Source: Macquaria australasica
Taxonomy: Eukaryota > Chordata > Actinopteri > Centrarchiformes > Percichthyidae
DNA: 64,000 nucleotides
Direction: 5' to 3'
Assembly (NCBI GenBank): GCA_005408345.1
Contig: SEMN01000001.1
Coordinates: 1,364,001-1,428,000 of the forward strand
Shown: positions 63,201 through 64,000 of the stretch, piece by piece
Layout: every line of letters starts with the position of its first letter
Position numbering within the stretch: position 1 is the first letter of the stretch
The notes under the pieces: model-generated
What the model was told of the DNA's origin: nothing
Databases searched by the model: none
The model's input: the letters and a program-made list of their open reading frames with translations, nothing else
Position numbers and translations under genes: made by a program

Positions 63201-63960
63201 AAAAGCAAAGACAATTAGATGTCGTTGTTTGAAAACAGAAACTGACAGTAGGTGCATTTTAAGATACCAGACAAACTTGTGAGAGAACATGGTTTAACAG
63301 AGACAATCTCATAGATATCTGTTGTTAGATTCCTCGATTTATAATCGGAATATGAAACCAAACGATTCCACGATCCCAAACTGTTTTTAAAATCGTTAAA
63401 TCTCTCTCTTTCTCTCTGTCTCTCTTACTCTCTCTCTCTCACTCCTGTTAACTTGTCTCCTGTTTTTCTTTCTTTTATTGTGAATTTGTGCCTTTTTGTC
63501 ACCTTATCTTCCAATAACACTACTGTACATTGGAGACATAAAGAAATTAATAAAAAGAAGCAAAGCAACTGTACATACGTTTTGATGTGAATGGGTTTTG
63601 TTTTTTTTCCTGTAATGTATGTACTGTGACACAAGAGCAATGATCTCCTCACTTCATTAACAGTGTGGCAGGTGTTACGACCCCAAGTTGGTCCAGGGGA
63701 TTTGTTCAGTAGAAGTAGTCAGGGAAGAACAGGGAAAATGGTATGTAACAAAAATGGCAGCTCTCCTCTCCCCTACGGCGATTTGAGGCAAGGAATTAAA
63801 GGTAGTAGTTAAAGCTGAAAAACAACAGGTTACAGTAACTTTGAAAAATTAATGGGTTAACAGAAATCCAACAGCAAAATGGCTACCTTTCTGACCTTAA
63901 CTTGACAAGAACATACACAAGAGCTAAGGACTGAGTTCTGACATAACAGCTCTTAGATAG
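60080..63960. other. Gene-free right flank
   Basis: About 3.9 kb with no recognised exon on either strand. Contains a (TG)n array at about 60231-60316 and AATAAA hexamers near 62526-62534 and 63547-63553 that could serve a longer pitpna 3' UTR. From about 63674 (TGTTACGACCCC) the sequence may be another dispersed repeat, not identified. Confidence 0.5.
60231..60316. repeat. (TG)n microsatellite
   Basis: Long TG array with a few interruptions, downstream of pitpna. Confidence 0.95.
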
Positions 63961-63966
63961 CTTTTA

Positions 63967-64000
63967 GAGAGAGGTATCAATCTTCTCATCCAGCTCTCAG
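63967..64000 (+). mobile_element. Dispersed teleost repeat, copy 2 (cut by window end)
   Basis: GGTATCAATCTTCTCATC and CAGCTCTCAG line up with 38426-38459 of copy 1 with about seven differences over 34 bp. The element continues beyond the window. Confidence 0.6.

Noticed and set aside
63674..63960. Possible LTR beginning TGTTACGACCCC
   Set aside because: No second LTR, primer-binding site or coding region lies within the window to support it.

Overview
This is a window of bony-fish nuclear DNA, most likely a percomorph teleost. Evidence: intron-rich genes with GT-AG splicing and compact introns, AT-rich spacers, abundant (CA/TG)n microsatellites, and dispersed repeats I recognise as common in teleost genomes. 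I see no bacterial, viral, organellar or CRISPR content. The window holds four protein-coding genes. All four could be assembled exon by exon from splice sites, reading phase and family similarity.

Layout: (1) 1-3.0 kb, AT-rich flank with no gene. (2) 3.49-9.61 kb, minus strand: tmem135 (15 coding exons, 468 aa), a multi-pass peroxisomal/mitochondrial membrane protein. (3) 9.6-11.6 kb, a spacer between two divergent 5' ends. (4) 11.57-26.66 kb, plus strand: a hephaestin-like multicopper ferroxidase, best called hephl1 (20 coding exons, 1105 aa), with all copper ligands intact and an unusual tail-less C-terminus. (5) 27.0-28.4 kb, a spacer with a CTCF-like motif. (6) 28.4-40.7 kb, plus strand: slc43a2/LAT4 (13 coding exons after a non-coding first exon, 593 aa), a large-neutral-amino-acid facilitator. 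(7) 40.7-43.7 kb, a spacer with a (GATA)n array. (8) 43.7-60.1 kb, plus strand: pitpna (11 coding exons including an 8-nt microexon, 270 aa), a class I phosphatidylinositol transfer protein with an intron in its 3' UTR. (9) 60.1-64.0 kb, no gene recognised; the window ends inside a second copy of a repeat also present in an slc43a2 intron.

The four genes do not form a pathway. tmem135 and HEPHL1 both map to human 11q, and SLC43A2 and PITPNA are near neighbours at human 17p13.3, so the 27.0-28.4 kb spacer is probably a lineage-specific synteny junction.

I did not find a wholly new biological system. The best leads are RNA-level: a (TG)n tract replacing the pyrimidine tract before the copper-site exon of hephl1, CA repeats beside donor sites, an apparently damaged donor in tmem135, a possible PTC-bearing exon in pitpna, a splice-spanning uORF in slc43a2, and a TTAA-flanked inverted-repeat element.
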